Shown here: positions 23,435-34,411 of the stretch, piece after piece
How the letters are laid out: each line of letters opens with the position of its first letter
Position numbering within the stretch: position 1 is the first letter of the stretch
Source: Cristatella mucedo
Lineage: Eukaryota > Bryozoa > Phylactolaemata > Cristatellidae
NCBI GenBank assembly: GCA_009760855.2
Contig: WPIO01000014.1
Span: forward strand, 7,160,501-7,224,500
Direction of reading: 5' to 3'
DNA: 64,000 bases
Position numbers and translations under genes: made by a program
Notes under the pieces: model-generated
Told to the model about the DNA's origin: nothing
Database searches by the model: none
The model's input: the letters and a program-made list of their open reading frames with translations, nothing else

Positions 23435-24920
23435 CAAACCATCAAGTTTGCGAAGTTTTTCGTGCCAAGTATGTGAATTAAGGTGGCAGGATGCACAGTT
23501 TACAATCAAGTATTGTTTCCTGATATTACTACCATCATGTAGTAATATTTTCTGGCATTTTCGGTTTACCACTGAATACATATTAACCCAACGTACACAT
23601 TCATCATATGTATATGCATATACCTGCACCTATGCAAACCATAAGGTGTACGTAGGCATAGGCAAGTCTTGTGTGCGATGTATCCGTTGGGAATACCGAA
23701 TCTCCGATTTTCGTAGACATATTTGGTATGTCACAGGATTATAAGCAACGGCAAGGATTATGCAGACGTATGTGCATGGCCCATTACACATCACCAGATC
23801 TGAAGGCATCAGGCTAGTGAACTGTAACACTGACAAAAACTGCAGTACTGACTCCTCAGTGAGCTGCCCAAAATCGCAGTACGGGGCAGAATCAGTCCCA
23901 TGGCACTTTTAAGGGCATTTATCAAAATGAACACAAATCAAACAGCAGGGCCTACAAGTCACAGTAGCACCAGGTCTCAAGCCGATTGACTAGGGCATGT
24001 GGACAGCAGCTAGTACAAAGCTATGAGCAGCTTAGTCAAGATCTAGGCATTCAATCCATGCAGCCAATGTAAGGCCAACGCCATACCAAGTGGCTAGTAA
24101 TTTCATGCATTCTGCGTCAATGTGTTTATAGGTTAGCCACCATTGTAGTATCAAGTAAAACGCTTGCGACAAAAGTACAGCAGCTGCTCGACTTGTTCCC
24201 GGATCAGGTTGCCTGAGTTAAGCCGCTCTGCCTTCACCTTCCGTCGACTGGACACTATACGCCACGTCTTTATCATTAGCCTCACTGACACCTGATGCCA
24301 CATGGCCGATCACACTGGTATCTGCTTCGATGTGGCAAATGGTATCGGCTTTCGATGTCGCATTCAGCAATTCCTGAACCTTGGCCAGGCACCCAGAGGC
24401 CCCAGACAACTCACTGCACGCGTGTCATTCGGCCTCTTTCGGATCTATTTCGCCAATCATCTTCTGCAGTAGCTGTATGTCTTTCCTGTCAAAGAATTCT
24501 TTCGTATACTAAAAGAGCTTTGTGCAGCTGGTGAGAGCTGCCCATACAATATGGGGGCAAGCAGGTGCCATGGCGCCCACCACCAGATCCACAGAAAGCC
24601 AGGAGAACTACGTGGAAGTCACGCTGCTCTATTACACTCAACTTCAATCCACTTATCGGCTGTAGCAGAAGGCCAAAAGCTCGTGCATCGAAAATAAAAT
24701 CCCACACACGTCAAGGAGGAAAAGCCGCAGGGCTGCTGGCAGCTCTGGTTCTCACCACGGTGAAGGCTCTCACCCCACAAACGTCAAGGTAATTGTACTT
24801 GACAACGTGCTGTAGTGGGCTAGAGACCCATGGGATATGTAAACACCTAATTAGAGATCAAGTTCTCTTAACACGCTGTACAAATGAATTACGTATATTA
24901 TGTGTGACTGCGTTTGTGTG
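23435..24920. other. No gene recognised
   Basis: Several 60-100 residue frames (for example minus 24409-24218 and plus 24565-24792), but none has a known motif, repeat support or paired splice sites. Confidence 0.45.
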
Positions 24921-24921
24921 A

Positions 24922-24922
<1 letters not shown>

Positions 24923-24970
<48 letters not shown>
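24923..24970. repeat. (TG)n microsatellite
   Basis: About 48 bp of uninterrupted TG. The flanks resemble the CA-repeat family only weakly. Confidence 0.97.
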
Positions 24971-24973
<3 letters not shown>

Positions 24974-26087
24974 ATGTGCAGGCAATCTTGTAAAAATTTC
25001 CATCAAGAGATCCGAGTTAAGAGCTTACAAAGATTATTGATTTGAAGACCAATTGTTGACTTGATCATAGTGCCTGCCGTTATATTATATTTTAATTATG
25101 CCATTAGCCCATAATAGTTGGCATTGCCTTATTAATTTCAAGCACTCTAACTCACATCTGAGTTGGTTCTAGAAGCCCAAGAAGGGCATCACGAAATATT
25201 TCCATAGTATCCTATGCTCATGAAAATTGCAGGAAAATTTCAACGTTGTTTTGAAACGCTAACCTGAGTATTCTGTTACCTGGTGGTTGTGCCTGCACAC
25301 AAACCTACCTAGATGTTTTTCTTAATGTAGAAAATCATTATGACACAAAGTGAAAGATATTTTAAAATAGTTACACATTTCAATTATATTTCTAGAGCGA
25401 GCCCTTTTACATTGGGCCAGTGTCCACTAGCAAATCTTTACGAGCCTTTTCGTGGCTTGTTAGGTTGCAATAGTAATTTAGTGTATGCCCTCACAATTTA
25501 TGACTTATTGTCATGCACACTTGCTGTCAAAGTTTAGCAGCTGAAAAATTCCTGCATACGCAAGTCACGTGCCACAACCCTCCCCTTGCCATAAAGAAGC
25601 AAGCTAGAGAGACTTTAGATATGGCCTTCAAATAAAGTCTGCACAAACTTGTGCATTGCCTTCAAAATGCAGTTTTGCTTTAGTAACCAGAAGTTATGAC
25701 GAAGCAACATCAACTGGATGTGCACCTCATAACGAGGGTATAGGTAGGTTTTCATCGTTCAGGGATAACACTTTTGTTTATAGCTTGACAGAGATATCTT
25801 AAAACCAGCTCACGGCCAATACAACTTATGAACTGCTCAACCGAGATTACTCCTATCTATCTTACTGCATCCAGATCCTTCCGCGAAAGCCACACTGCCA
25901 TTGTGAACACACTTTGGTTGTTATGTGAACTGCATCCACAGAATAACCTATTTATAAGCAGACTTTTAAAATCTTCACTCATTCATCACCATTTTGGTCG
26001 TCGGCCAAATCAGTAGCAAATGGCTAGCTGATTCGAGCACGAACCTTTCTTACATATCACAGCACAATGTGCTTAAAATACTTTTTG

Positions 26088-26290
26088 CTGATCTGCCGGC
26101 CATTGCAATCAAGTGGTTAAAGCTGGTGCAAAAGTCGGCTGCTAGGCTGATCTGCCGTGTACTTTGAAGTTTCCACATCATACCACTTCTAGCCTACCAG
26201 CACTGCCACTCAGTCAAGCAACGCTTGGCAGTTAAAGGTTCTGCCACTCACTTTCAGATCACTTCATTATTAGTCTTTTGTAAAAGCTAC
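26088..26290 (+). mobile_element. LINE B fragment, decayed
   Basis: Translates in pieces to AIKWLKLVQKSAARLICR and SVKQRLAVK, the post-RT region of LINE B (compare AIRRLQLVQNSSARLVCR at 52450). Confidence 0.65.
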
Positions 26291-26639
26291 AGCATAACCA
26301 AAATGGGGCCAAAAAGAATTAACATTAAAGCCCCATGTATACTTCAATGTGATTAACCAGACCTTTACTCAAACCAATCGTCGCTGAGCTACCGAATAGC
26401 ATTGCATGCTGTCAGCATGTTTATCTCGGGCTTTAGCAAACGATTTCTTCTCAGTCCTGCTCCGATCGCGTTTCTATTTTGCCTCGGTATTTCTTTTTTT
26501 AGGGAATTAACGCCGTCAGTTTGCCTTGTGTGCTGGTTCCTTTTAGAATCGTACTTGCTCCTTCTACTAGGTGGTACTGGGAAAGGCCCCTTCCATGTTA
26601 GCCTGCATAATTGAAGGCTCACAAACGGCTGAGAGTATA

Positions 26640-26870
26640 TTAGGATGCCGTGAATTTAACGTGGCGTGAAAACCATAGCTGCAAACAGCTAATCTCTAGC
26701 CAGTACGCAACGGATTACGATAAAAGCACGATATTTCCGTCGATTGCCGTGAATTGCAATCGACTGTATGCTCGCGATAACTTTAAAGAAGCAATTGCAC
26801 TTTCAATGCCGTATGCTGCAACGGGCGAGAAAAGTTAGAGCTTGTCTCAGACACTCTCAGGTTCATTTGT
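26640..26870 (-). repeat. Single unit of the about 170-bp satellite
   Basis: The reverse complement matches 8880-9090: CTCAGACACTCTCAGGTT, AAGCAATTGCACTTTCAATG, CGATTGCCGTGAATTGCAAT and GCAAACAGCTAATCTCTAGC all have counterparts there. Confidence 0.6.
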
Positions 26871-27131
26871 AACTGAGCCCGAGAAGTTCTGCAAGAGGTA
26901 ATTGCACGGGAGGTCAGAGCCCCACTCCCTGAATGCCACGTCTTTTGTTAGCTTTTGATTATCAGGACGTGACAACGATTGGTATACGGCTCAGGTGCTT
27001 TCACCTTTTCTCGCCTTTCATCTTCTAATCGCAGCTGCACGCTAGTGAGAAGGACCCGGTGGCTTGGCTGCTGTTCCTCACTGGGAGTTTTGCTGTTAAT
27101 GAAGCAGTGCTGTAATCAGGACTTGCTAGTG

Positions 27132-27318
27132 CGACAGTCTTCAACCCTCCTAATGCCGCGACCCTTTAATACAGTTCCTCGTATTGTGACAACCCTCAGC
27201 CATAAAATTATTTTGCGCAAAATGTCTAAATTTGTGTTTTGCGATGGTCTTAGGCGACGTCCGCCGAAGGGTCGTTTGACCCCCAACGGGGTCGCGACCA
27301 ACAGTTTGAGAACTGCTG
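27132..27318 (-). mobile_element. SPIN-like non-autonomous hAT element, copy 2 (187 bp)
   Basis: Same length as the copy at 11.9 kb, opposite orientation, with exact 8-bp target duplications TGCTAGTG (27124-27131 and 27319-27326). Read on the minus strand it begins CAGCAGTTCTCAAACTG and includes TCGCCTAAGACCATCG, AAATAATTTTATGG, GAGGAACTGTATTAAAGGGT and CGCGGCATTAGGAGGGTTGA. The central part is closer to the SPIN consensus as I recall it than copy 1 is. Confidence 0.85.
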
Positions 27319-27334
27319 TGCTAGTGGTGGCTTG

Positions 27335-27842
27335 TAACTCAGGTGCTTTCCCAAGCGGTTACTTTTGCTGTTACTGAAGCAGTGCAGTCCTTAGGACTTG
27401 GTGCTGAATGGTTTGTGACTCTTTAGTTCTGTCTCGGCTTGATTATTGTTATTCCCTTTTGGCTGGGCTGCCAAAGAAAGCTATTATGCCACTACAGCTG
27501 ACTATGAATATGGCTGCAAGGCTGGTCTTCAAGTCCCAGCGGTTTGAGCACGTGTCACCTCTGCTGAAAGAGCTAGAATGGTTGCCGGTAACTCAGGTGC
27601 TTTCCCAAGCGGTTACTTTTGCTGTTACTGAAGCAGTGCAGTCCTTAGGACTTGGTGCTGAATGGTTTGTGACTCTTTAGTTCTGTCTCGGCTTGATTAT
27701 TGTTATTCCCTTTTGGCTGGGCTGCCAAAGAAAGCTATTATGCCACTACAGCTGACTATGAATATGGCTGCAAGGCTGGTCTTCAAGTCCCAGCGGTTTG
27801 AGCACGTGTCACCTCTGCTGAAAGAGCTAGAATGGTTGCCGG
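27335..27842 (+). repeat. Perfect tandem duplication, 254-bp unit, two copies
   Basis: 27335-27588 and 27589-27842 read identically. Each copy joins about 85 bp of non-LINE flank (ACTCAGGTGCTTTCCCAAGC) to the start of a LINE A fragment, so the unit arose after the LINE inserted. Identity implies a very recent event or an assembly artefact. Confidence 0.9.
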
Positions 27843-28331
27843 TTGAGCAAGGGATACAGAGCAAAGTTCTTATACTGACCCACAAGGCCTGCCACGGCTT
27901 GGCTCCTTCGTACCTAGCTGAACTGCTGCATCAGTTTCAGCCTGTTCGCACCCTCAGGTCCTGTGTGGATAATAAATTATCTGTCCCATTCCTCCACTTT
28001 AAGACGGTCGGCGACAGAAGCTGTAGCTCTGCAGGTCCTTGACTGTGGAACTCGCTTCCACAATTCTTACGCAACGACAACTATTCTCCAACTGCCGACT
28101 GTGGCACTTCTTTTTCAGCGGTCCTGAACTGCTACTTCTAAGCTACTCACTACCTCAACTGTTCTCCTGACTCTGCTATGCTTCCCACTTTCCCTTCGCT
28201 GAGTGAGACGAAGTCTTTTGGCTACCGAATGGGTACCGAGAGCCGCTTAGGCTGTGAGTTTGCTATACAAAACTCTCCTGCGTAACACCCACATGGTCTC
28301 TATGACTTTGTGGAGTTACAGACGGAGATAC
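27421..28331 (+). mobile_element. LINE A fragment with internally duplicated 5' part
   Basis: First partial copy 27421-27588, then 27675-28331 through to the 3' end (GTGGAGTTACAGACGGAGAT). Reads [40 protein letters not shown], and after a stop NSLPQFL-type text. The flank after the tail (ACTCAGGTGC) repeats the text before the insertion (ACTCAGGTGC near 27337), a likely target-site duplication. Confidence 0.85.
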
Positions 28332-28523
28332 TCAGGTGCATTCACATGCCTAGCATTTTCCAATTACACCCGTACAGCGTGCTACGAGCAGCAATAAATA
28401 ATATTCATTACTTTGTAATAAAGCCATCTGAGAGCATAACCTTCTTCTGGGCACTTCAAATCTGCTGTAAAGGAAGCATACTTGGATGATTAGTTATAGC
28501 ACGCTTGATGTCACTATGAGCAC

Positions 28524-28800
28524 TCAGTGGTTAAAGGGAGCATACACAGGGTTATCATGCAAATATTGTAAGTGGCAGCATGCACAGTGTCAGCAACTAC
28601 GAGCACAAAAAGAAAGAAGGGCATGGACCTGCTGAATTCGGTGATAGCTAGATGCATTTCTAGTTATTTTTTATATGTGGTAGCATCAGAGGATGCCATG
28701 ACGCAAGTCGGAGGTGAGTTCCAGGCTCCGCGAGCATACGAACCACATTCATGGTCTTCAAAGGATTTGAAGTTCAAACAAGGTACAGGTAAAATAGTAC
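28524..28800 (-). mobile_element. LINE B 3' fragment
   Basis: Shares AAGTGGCAGCATGCACAGTG, AGTCGGAGGTGAGTTCCAGG and GAGCATACGAACC with LINE B at 2.5-2.8 kb. No tail is visible. Confidence 0.75.
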
Positions 28801-28964
28801 CGAACACATATGGCTCACTGCACCACTGAGTGGAATAGACGTCAGATTCTTGTCTAGAAAGAAAGAGGCCTATCTCAATAGGTGACAGCTAGAGTTTGTT
28901 GATGCTCGGTTTCTTCTTATTACACGATTAAATGATTTAACAATCGAAAGCACACAGATGCAGA

Positions 28965-29149
28965 AGAACCGTCAAGGCTATTACTGATGCTTGCAATTGG
29001 AATTACAGAGTCGCCTACTGCAAAGTTCGAATCTACGACAGCGATTATGAAGAGCTAGCACCTGAAGACTATACTAAAAACAAGGGACAGTTGGTCGTCA
29101 GATCTGAAAAAAGCTTTTTTACACGTGGAGGCAAACCATTGTGGGGCTG
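28965..29149 (+). CDS. Unrecognised Cys-rich exon, copy in unit 1
   Basis: An open stretch from about 28960 encodes ACNWNYRVAYCKVRIYD, then SDYEELAPEDYTKNKGQLVV, to TGA at about 29149. A possible acceptor is AAAGCACACAG near 28957. The copy in unit 2 keeps the same frame and the residues ACNxxYRxAYCKxRIYD while the DNA has diverged, which argues that this was, or is, coding. I cannot name the domain. No start codon or promoter seen; it may be one exon of a spliced gene or a relic. Confidence 0.35.
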
Positions 29150-30914
29150 AACACCTTATACAGTAAAGGGGTTGAGAAATGCCTTGCTATCTGCTCAAGT
29201 GCTGATATAGCACTAGCAACAGCGAATTCCCAGTGACAGGATATTGCTTTTTACATTCAATTGTAAAGCCAAAAAGAAAGTTTTATTAATGTGTATGCTC
29301 TCCAGTTGCATATTTGAGATTCTCACATTGTGGCATTGTCTTACTTTTTTACGCACGAATATCAGCTTCTCAGTGCCTGGCCTAGTGTGTTTGTATGTGC
29401 TTGTGCACAAGTGAATGTGTGAGTGTGTGTAATTGTATGTGAGTGTTTGTGAGCAAGCGTGTCTGTGTGTGTGTGCCCTTGACCCCCATGCATGCACGTG
29501 TATGTATATTTATGACCATTTGTATGCTTGCTCACATGTGCGAGCATGAGCAGGAACTCTAATGAAGGCTAAATTGAAGTGACGGCATACTGATTCTACT
29601 GCAAAAGCATACGCTTGGGATGAGTAGGAGTTGTACAATTATAACAACTCGGCTTTGATTGAATCATAATCTGCGAGTGGTAATGCATACAAAATTCTTG
29701 CTGAATGCTCGGTATCAGTTTTATGGAAGCCAGCTTCAGTAGAAGCTGGACATATCTATGGTCTAAGATCAGGAATATACTGTATAATAGCACAAGAAAC
29801 ATTGCACATGGAGGGCGAGGTTAGGTTTTATTTAGCTTTCAGATCGCCCACAATTCCCTATAGCCATGTTTCACCGTCCATAACAACCTACAATGTAATT
29901 TGTCTTCCTCGAATCCTCCATTGAAGAGTGGGACAGCTTGAAAACGAAGGTACAACAAGTGTATCTAGGTAGCTCTATGCAACAAGTCAGCAGTTAGAGC
30001 ATCAACAAATTCATCTTAGGCCTTGTTGATTCAATGGCTTCACCGGTCTCTAAGAAAATGCTATCTCAGACTGCCAATAACTTTGAACATCAGCTCTATA
30101 TAGCTACTTTTTACCATGCCGTAGCTGTCGAGTGGTTTCAGTACTTATCCTGGGTCGGTAGTGCACCATAATGCTAACATGGAATATGTCTGCTGTTTAG
30201 CTAGCACATGGAAATGATGGCCACATCGCCGACATTCACCCCAAACAGAATTACCAGCTTGGCTTTAGTTTAGTTCATGAAGTGCTTGATGTTTTAGTCT
30301 GGTGACATTTTGTTCGGTCACTAAACCTAGGCAATAATCCATTTGTCTACATGGTATCGCAGTCCTGAAAAACCACAAGCCAATATAGCAGATTCTCTCT
30401 ATACTGTTCCAGAAGACCTTAAACGGCTATAAGCACCTTTAGCAGTGGCAATGAAGAATCAGCCACCACAGCACAGGAACTATCAATCTAGGTCGCAAAG
30501 AGACACCATCTTACTCTAAGCTTGTTACTCCGTGTGAAATTGAACCATACGTACTGCATGCAACTAGGTAGGACAGTTAGTAACATACTACTATTAGAAA
30601 TCAGTTCTGAAATTAAAATCTTGTAAGTCAATAAAAATAAGAATCTGCACTCTGCGATGTTATCACAGCTTGGAATTTTTCTAACTGGCAAACTTTTTAA
30701 ATGAAGCTTAGTCAGTGAGCATGTTGTTCATAACCATTGTTAGATCTTGCATCGGTGAGACAAATGCAGTGCTCGGCATTAACTCATTAGGCGGCTAGCG
30801 AAATTTTTAACCTGTTAATGTTGGCTGTAACTTTAATTGCAGCGAGCTCAACGTAGTTACCTTGTAATTTTAGCAGAACTGTAATCTGAAATTTTGCTAG
30901 TAACGATATGCTTT

Positions 30915-32333
30915 TGTAGCGCCCTGCTGGCCTTAGCTAAATTTTAGCGCGAACAAGAGCACTTCGGCGGCGGGCTAGAACTCCTTTGTCCTGGTGCAGT
31001 GCGCCAGAGAGGAGCTCAGTACGGTTGTAGAGCAAGAGCTTAAGAGCAAGCTAGGAAGCTCTCTGACCAGCAGTCGCGATTGAGCCTTTAGAATTGGTCC
31101 GATACCCACGAGAGCTGCTGATCAATGTTGGCTGGATTGTCAGCCTCCGCCATCACTCTGTCCAAAAAGAATCGTCTGGAACCCATTCGCCATTCAAGCT
31201 GGACAGAGGGGACATTCCAGTGGCCTAGTGCCGGTATTAATTCCTTACCGTAATGGGCCATGGTGTCGGGCCCAATACCACTAAGCTCTTGCCCCATTGT
31301 CTCAGCTAAGTATTTAAGAGTCGAGCGACGCTCGCTCTTGGTGTTTTTGGTCTTTTGTCCGGCTCCGCGCTTCGACGCCGTCGGACTCGTTTCTCTGAAA
31401 GCATAGGAGGAGGGCGGGCTGTCCGCCGACTATGGACAGAACAGGACGAGACAGCTCTAGGAGGATTCGGTGGACTCCACCGAATACGGTCGTATCGTGC
31501 GAGCTGGCATTTTGTATTTCTTTTGGGTTTTTTATGTGCGCGCTAGCACGAGGTCTCGGCATAAGGATTTGCCAGTGTGAGCTAGATGTAGTTGGAATAT
31601 GTGGTAGTAGTTCTACGGTTAGGGTTTAAGCTGTGATCCGTCTATTTGGGCCGCTCCCCATTATAGACGTACGTACCTTAAGTGTGGAGACGTGTTTCCT
31701 CCGCAAGAGTACTTAAGTTGGTGTGTGTGGGGTATCCCTTCCGTACTGGTGGAAACCGAGTCCTAGTTCTCCGGTTAGGGCTTAGGCTCTGGTTCGGGCT
31801 CCGTCTATTTGGGTCGTTCCCCAACTTAGACGTAGTCAGCTTGTGTGGAGACGTGTTTCCTCCGCAAGAGTGCTTGAGGTGGCGTTTGTGGAGTATTCCT
31901 GCCGCACTGGTGGAAACGGAGTCCTAGTTCTCTGGTTAGGGTTTAGGCTCCCGTTCGGGCTCTGTCGATTTTGGTCGTCCCCCATTATAGACGTAATTTG
32001 CCTCAGTGCAGAGAATTAATCCCTCCGCAAGAGTGTTGGTGCTGTTGAGAGCGTGCGAGGAGTGTGGAGATAAAACTGAGTTAGATGCGCAGCGACTTTG
32101 TGAGCTGGCGAATAAAGCTCAGTAAAATCCCCAATTTGTGTATCTCGCCTTCCAATTCATGTCGCGGACTCATGACCCCCTTTAGTAATGGTAAGCAGGT
32201 CGGCGCCAGAAACGCGCGTTTCGTGGCAGCCAGCATATTGCACGGAGGCGTGCACCGAACGGCAGTAGGCGCTAGGTTGCTCCGGTAGGTAAGCGGCAGG
32301 TCAAGCCTACCATGTCGAGCCTTTTGCGTTACA
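30915..32333. mobile_element. Candidate LTR-type insertion in segmental unit 1/2 junction
   Basis: Interrupts the homology between units 1 and 2. It starts TGTAGCGCCC and ends GCGTTACA (TG...CA ends), with CTTT on both sides (30911-30914 and 32334-32337) as a possible 4-bp target duplication. GC-richer than its flanks and contains a tandem repeat. Short minus-strand frames (MAEADNPANIDQQLSWVSDQ near 31150) are not recognised as gag or pol. Could be a solo LTR or an unrelated insertion. Confidence 0.35.
31600..32040. repeat. Minisatellite, about 162-bp unit, 2.6 copies
   Basis: The start GTGTGGAGACGTGTTTCCTC occurs at 31682 and 31843, and a diverged GTGCAGAGAATTAATCCCTC at 32006 (periods 161 and 163). 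Each unit holds GGTTAGGGTTTAGGCTC-like and TATAGACGTA blocks. No long coding frame is shared by the units. Confidence 0.85.
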
Positions 32334-33000
32334 CTTTTTCGGATCAGACCAGTCATTATTGCAGGAGCTTATGTGGAGCCCAGGTTAAGGAGAATTTATA
32401 AGGTAGATCTGCAATATCTGATAAGAGATTGATTACACCTGGATGTGATGGACTCTCTGGCAAAGGCCTTTGAGCCCAGAGGCTCTGCAAGAGGCAATCG
32501 CAAGCTAGGCCTGAGCTCCACTGGCTGAATGCCAAGTCTAGTGTTAACAACTGACTCCATGGATCTCATGATGAATGGTTTTTGGTTGAGGGACTTTCCC
32601 TGGCTTTGCAGTATCCAGATACAGCAGCAGTTAAAATTGATCCCGACCTTGTGTCCTGGGTGCTTTCTCCTGCATTGCGTTTGATAATTACTAAAGCCGT
32701 GCAGTGTGCAGGAGTTGGTGTTGGATAAGTCATGGCTCAGGTGCTTTTCCTTGCATTGCCTTTTGTAGTTACTGAAGCAGTGCAGTACAACTCGGGTGCT
32801 TTCCTTTGCCTGGCCTTTTCCAGCTATAGCCACAGTGCATGCAGGTTGGATCGTCGGGCTTACTGCCTCTTGCAGTGGACTACACGTTGGCATTGTGTAG
32901 GGAAACAATAAGGCATATCTACCCCCATGTAGCTGCAATGGTTTGATAATGATTGGTTTCTTATTAATCGATTTGTTGATTTAACAGCCTAACGTATCTT

Positions 33001-33108
33001 CAGGCTGAAGTATTGTCGCAGCTATATCAATGCTGCTTGCAATCGTCAGTACAGACTTGCCTACTGTAAAACTCGAATATACGATAAGAATATGAGCAAG
33101 CAACTATG
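33001..33108 (+). CDS. Unrecognised Cys-rich exon, copy in unit 2
   Basis: A good acceptor (AACGTATCTTCAG) precedes LKYCRSYINAACNRQYRLAY, then CKTRIYDKNMSKQL and TGA. Cys spacing is C-x7-C-x7-C. Shares ACNxxYRxAYCKxRIYD with the exon in unit 1. Product unknown. Confidence 0.35.
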
Positions 33109-33129
33109 AGCTAGCACTTGTGACCTAGG

Positions 33130-34000
33130 CTCAGAACCAGGTGTAATATATTGTAACCAAGCAGAAGCTCGTCCCCCGGTTCTCTACCGGTGGACTGTGT
33201 GATGCAGTGCATCAGTGCGGTTAAAACACAGGCGGTGACAATTGGGTGTCGAAAACAGCAGTTTATTGCAGGCCTGTTAGTAGTGGTTACGCACAGGTGC
33301 AAGCGTTTTACACGGGCGCTCCCCGGACCGACGGAGTTAAAGGTGCTAACTCCCGAAGCCCTAGTGTAACCAACTACCCTGTGCGGTCACGTGGTGCGTA
33401 CCGGACCGACGGAGTTAACTGTAGCATATAATAAACTATCCTATGCTCGTGTCGCTAGCGATTGTTCTAACCCCGAAGGCGGCCGCAACAGCACCCCAAG
33501 ATAGAGTAGCTAACTGAGTAGCCGGAAGAACACAACTGAGTCTAAGTTGCACTTAGCTGTCTGTCGCCGTAGGTTCGTGTCTCATGCTCTCGAAGCGTAG
33601 TCTCGCATCGACTACCGAAGCTGCAGCCCTGAGCTCTGTCAGTCGTCTCGTTTGTACTCTCTCTCCCGCCCTCTTGACCTTGAGCGTAGCTGCTATTTTG
33701 TCGGACCCTAGCTCTTGTTGTCCGTCATCGGCCTATTCGCGCCTGCCTGTAATTTATTAGGTGGCTCCTCAGCCAGCTTGCCATCCTTTCGCTCTTTGTC
33801 TAGTGGAGCACAGTAGTCGGTCCACGTCCTGACCACTCTTTGTCTAACTAAGCTCCATTCTACCCTGAGCGGATCTCCCTGTCAAACTGACGCCTCGCTC
33901 AGCTCCCGGTTAACTAATTAGTCCCCACTGCTCAATTCTTCTTGGCTAGTCGGCCCTCTACTGTTGCCCTAGGTGCCCTAGTTAGACCCACTAAGGCAAA
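33130..34000. other. Unassigned segment inside unit 2
   Basis: Absent from unit 1. Includes a 19-bp motif CCGGACCGACGGAGTTAA twice (about 33327 and 33402) and a pyrimidine-rich strip (33640-33970). Ends could not be defined; it may be a second retroelement remnant. Confidence 0.4.
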
Positions 34001-34330
34001 GGGCTAATATGGCAGCTAGCCTGGGAGCTGCTCCATTGCATATCGTCCAAACTGTAAGAGGCTTTGTAGCATGTGAAGGGAAACCGTCTGGGGCTTAAGT
34101 CTTCTTGCTGTACAAGGAAACATGAACGTCTTTCTATCTGCTCAGGTGCTGATTGAGCCCAAGCAAAAACAAGTTCCCAGATTGAGCATGATGCTTTCAA
34201 CATTCAATTGTTACTCGGAGAGAAAGGGTTGTATAGGTGCAGATGCTCTCTACTTGCATGTGTGAGGCATGGTCATGGATTTTATGCTGGAGCATTGCGT
34301 TTTATGTGCATGATCTGGTGTGTTATATTA

Positions 34331-34355
34331 GTGTGTGTATGTGTGTGTGTGTGTG

Positions 34356-34401
<46 letters not shown>

Positions 34402-34411
34402 TGTGTGTGTG
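34331..34411. repeat. (TG)n microsatellite in unit 2
   Basis: About 80 bp with three interruptions. The counterpart in unit 1 (29390-29480) is degenerate (GTGAATGTGTGAGTGTGTGT). Open frames on both strands here are repeat artefacts. Confidence 0.97.

Larger units (their letters stand above)
26870..30914 (+). repeat. Tandem segmental unit 1
   Basis: Parts in order: TTCTGCAAGAGGTAATTGCA...CTGAATGCCACGTC (26890), CTCAGGTGCTTTC blocks (26990, 27337), a Cys-rich exon (28965), a TG-rich tract (29390-29480), CAGCTTCAGTAGAAGCTGG (29730) and TTAATGTTGGCTGTA (30815). The same parts recur in unit 2 about 5 kb on. A SPIN-like element, a LINE A and a LINE B are inserted in it. Confidence 0.65.

Noticed and set aside
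31740-31950. Telomere-like repeat (GGTTAGGGTTTAGG)
   Set aside because: It occurs once per 162-bp unit, not in tandem, so it is not a telomere relic.
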